In this document: positions 15,960-16,711 of the stretch, one piece after another
Layout: each line of letters begins with the position of its first letter
Numbering within the stretch: the first letter of the stretch is position 1
Source of the DNA: Microdochium bolleyi
Lineage: Eukaryota; Ascomycota; Sordariomycetes; Xylariales; Microdochiaceae
Direction: 5' to 3'
NCBI GenBank assembly: GCA_001566295.1
Contig: KQ964327.1
Span: forward strand, 1-16,711
DNA length: 16,711 nucleotides
Program-made: the position numbers and the translations under genes
Notes under the pieces: generated by a model
What the model was told of the DNA's origin: nothing
Database searches by the model: none
What the model saw: the letters and a program-made list of their open reading frames with translations, nothing else

Positions 15960-16711
15960 TACGCGCCGCGTCCTCTAGCGTGTTTTTGACTATCACCACG
16001 AAATGCAGCACCCTCTTTGAACGACGATGGCAACACCACAACGGCCTTTAAAGCCATTCAAAAAGCACTCGACTCCTCGTACGAGGAATCGCGTTTTTGC
16101 AGCATTCTCTACAGGCAAATCGGCTGCCGCTATCGCGCTCGAGGAAGGAATTGCTATAAGCCTTGTGTATGGTATCAAAAGACGGTTCACGCGCCAGGAT
16201 TGGGGTATCTCTCCTCCTGGCCGTGGGCGTCTCAGCAAGCTGACTACCCACGATCGAAGGCGCCTGAAGGAGGCTATAAGCAATGATGTCTTTATCTCCC
16301 TTTCAGAGCTCCAGAAACGGGTGGCTCCTCATATGTCTATCGACACGATCCGGCGGTACCTCAAAGACGTAGGTATTATGCACCGGAAGGCCGCCCAGCG
16401 CCCATTTTTGAAAGACAACCATGCCGCGCAACGCCTTGCATTCGCGCAGAAGTATCACCAGAAGCCTCTAACGTGGTTTCGGCGAGTTATCTGGAGTGAC
16501 GAGTGCTCTGTGCAACGCGGCGATGGACAGGGTCAAAAATGGGTTTGGCGGCCAAGAGGTGGGTGGCTTCGGAGTACGATTTCTCGGTCCACAACGAACT
16601 AATTCAAGCTCTTCTAGGCTCAAAAGCTTTAGATCAGAAGTACGTACAAGGCAAAACCAAGAAACCGCGTCATTCTTTAATGTTTTGGGGCGGAATCAGG
16701 TACGGCAATCG
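15960..16711 (+). mobile_element. Tc1/mariner DNA transposon, 5' part, running off the window
   Basis: The transposase begins at 16027 and the element must start within the preceding 70 bases, since the OrsD fragment ends its similarity near 15958. The stretch around 15960-16000 (TTACGCGCCGCGTCCTC...) is the likely left terminal inverted repeat. The right end and target TA duplication lie outside the window, so the terminus is inferred from position only. Confidence 0.6.
16027..16711 (+). pseudogene. Tc1/mariner transposase, frameshifted and truncated by the window end
   Basis: The protein starts at ATG 16027. Residues about 18-54 form the first helix-turn-helix (NRVFAAFSTGKSAAAIALEE), then a basic GRGRLSKLT linker (the GRPR-like hook), then a second HTH (SLSELQKRVA, MSIDTIRRYLKDVGI). 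The first catalytic Asp is D158 in VIWSDECSV. The frame is lost between about 16555 and 16575, giving an early TAA at 16600-16602. In the shifted frame the protein resumes with DFSVHNELIQALLGSKAL, then RHSLMFWGGI, where the next conserved block before the second Asp should follow. The rest of the catalytic triad is beyond the window. The element is probably inactive unless the shift is a sequencing error. Confidence 0.85.

Overview
The window looks like accessory DNA from a filamentous ascomycete fungus, probably subtelomeric. Three things suggest this: a Ty3/gypsy chromodomain element and a Tc1/mariner element at the two ends, a very large OrsD-zinc-finger plus RecQ-helicase gene of the fungal telomere-linked helicase type, and broken copies of typically fungal expanded families (ankyrin repeats, a two-helix membrane protein, a metzincin peptidase, a TPR-CHAT protein). 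No telomeric TTAGGG array, rRNA, tRNA or CRISPR array was seen. The taxon cannot be fixed from sequence alone.

Layout. 1-1469: the 3' end of a gypsy chromovirus (integrase tail and chromodomain, one frameshift). It carries on its opposite strand an intact 166-residue protein with Zn(II)2Cys6 cysteine spacing, then a polypurine tract and a probable 3' LTR. 1470-5100: decayed DNA with an ankyrin-repeat pseudogene and a membrane-protein pseudogene, both on the minus strand, then a 26-bp tandem repeat abutting a 22-base poly(T). 5102-5525: the catalytic half of a metzincin peptidase behind a TATA box, broken by a frameshift. 5526-7350: no recognisable gene.

7351-10710 is the most interesting part. 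A TPR-CHAT (caspase-like) protease gene on the plus strand faces, tail to tail, a 274-codon minus-strand gene whose length, N-terminus and beta-strand layout fit a fungal gasdermin-like pore-forming protein. In fungi and bacteria, gasdermins are encoded next to the proteases that activate them, and CHAT proteases are one of the partner types. So this looks like a protease/gasdermin regulated-cell-death module. Both genes are damaged here: the protease by one frameshift and loss of its N-terminus, the gasdermin-like gene by one in-frame TGA.

10740-15556: an OrsD/RecQ helicase gene of about 4.8 kb reading away from the gasdermin-like gene. It is spread over several frames by one-base shifts and stops, but all helicase motifs survive. 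15734-15958: a second, short OrsD zinc-finger fragment in inverted orientation. 16027 to the end: a Tc1/mariner transposase cut by the window edge and frameshifted.

Most lesions are isolated one-base shifts or single TGA codons in otherwise well-kept reading frames. They could reflect recent decay without heavy RIP, or uncorrected sequencing errors. Reads or RNA would have to decide.
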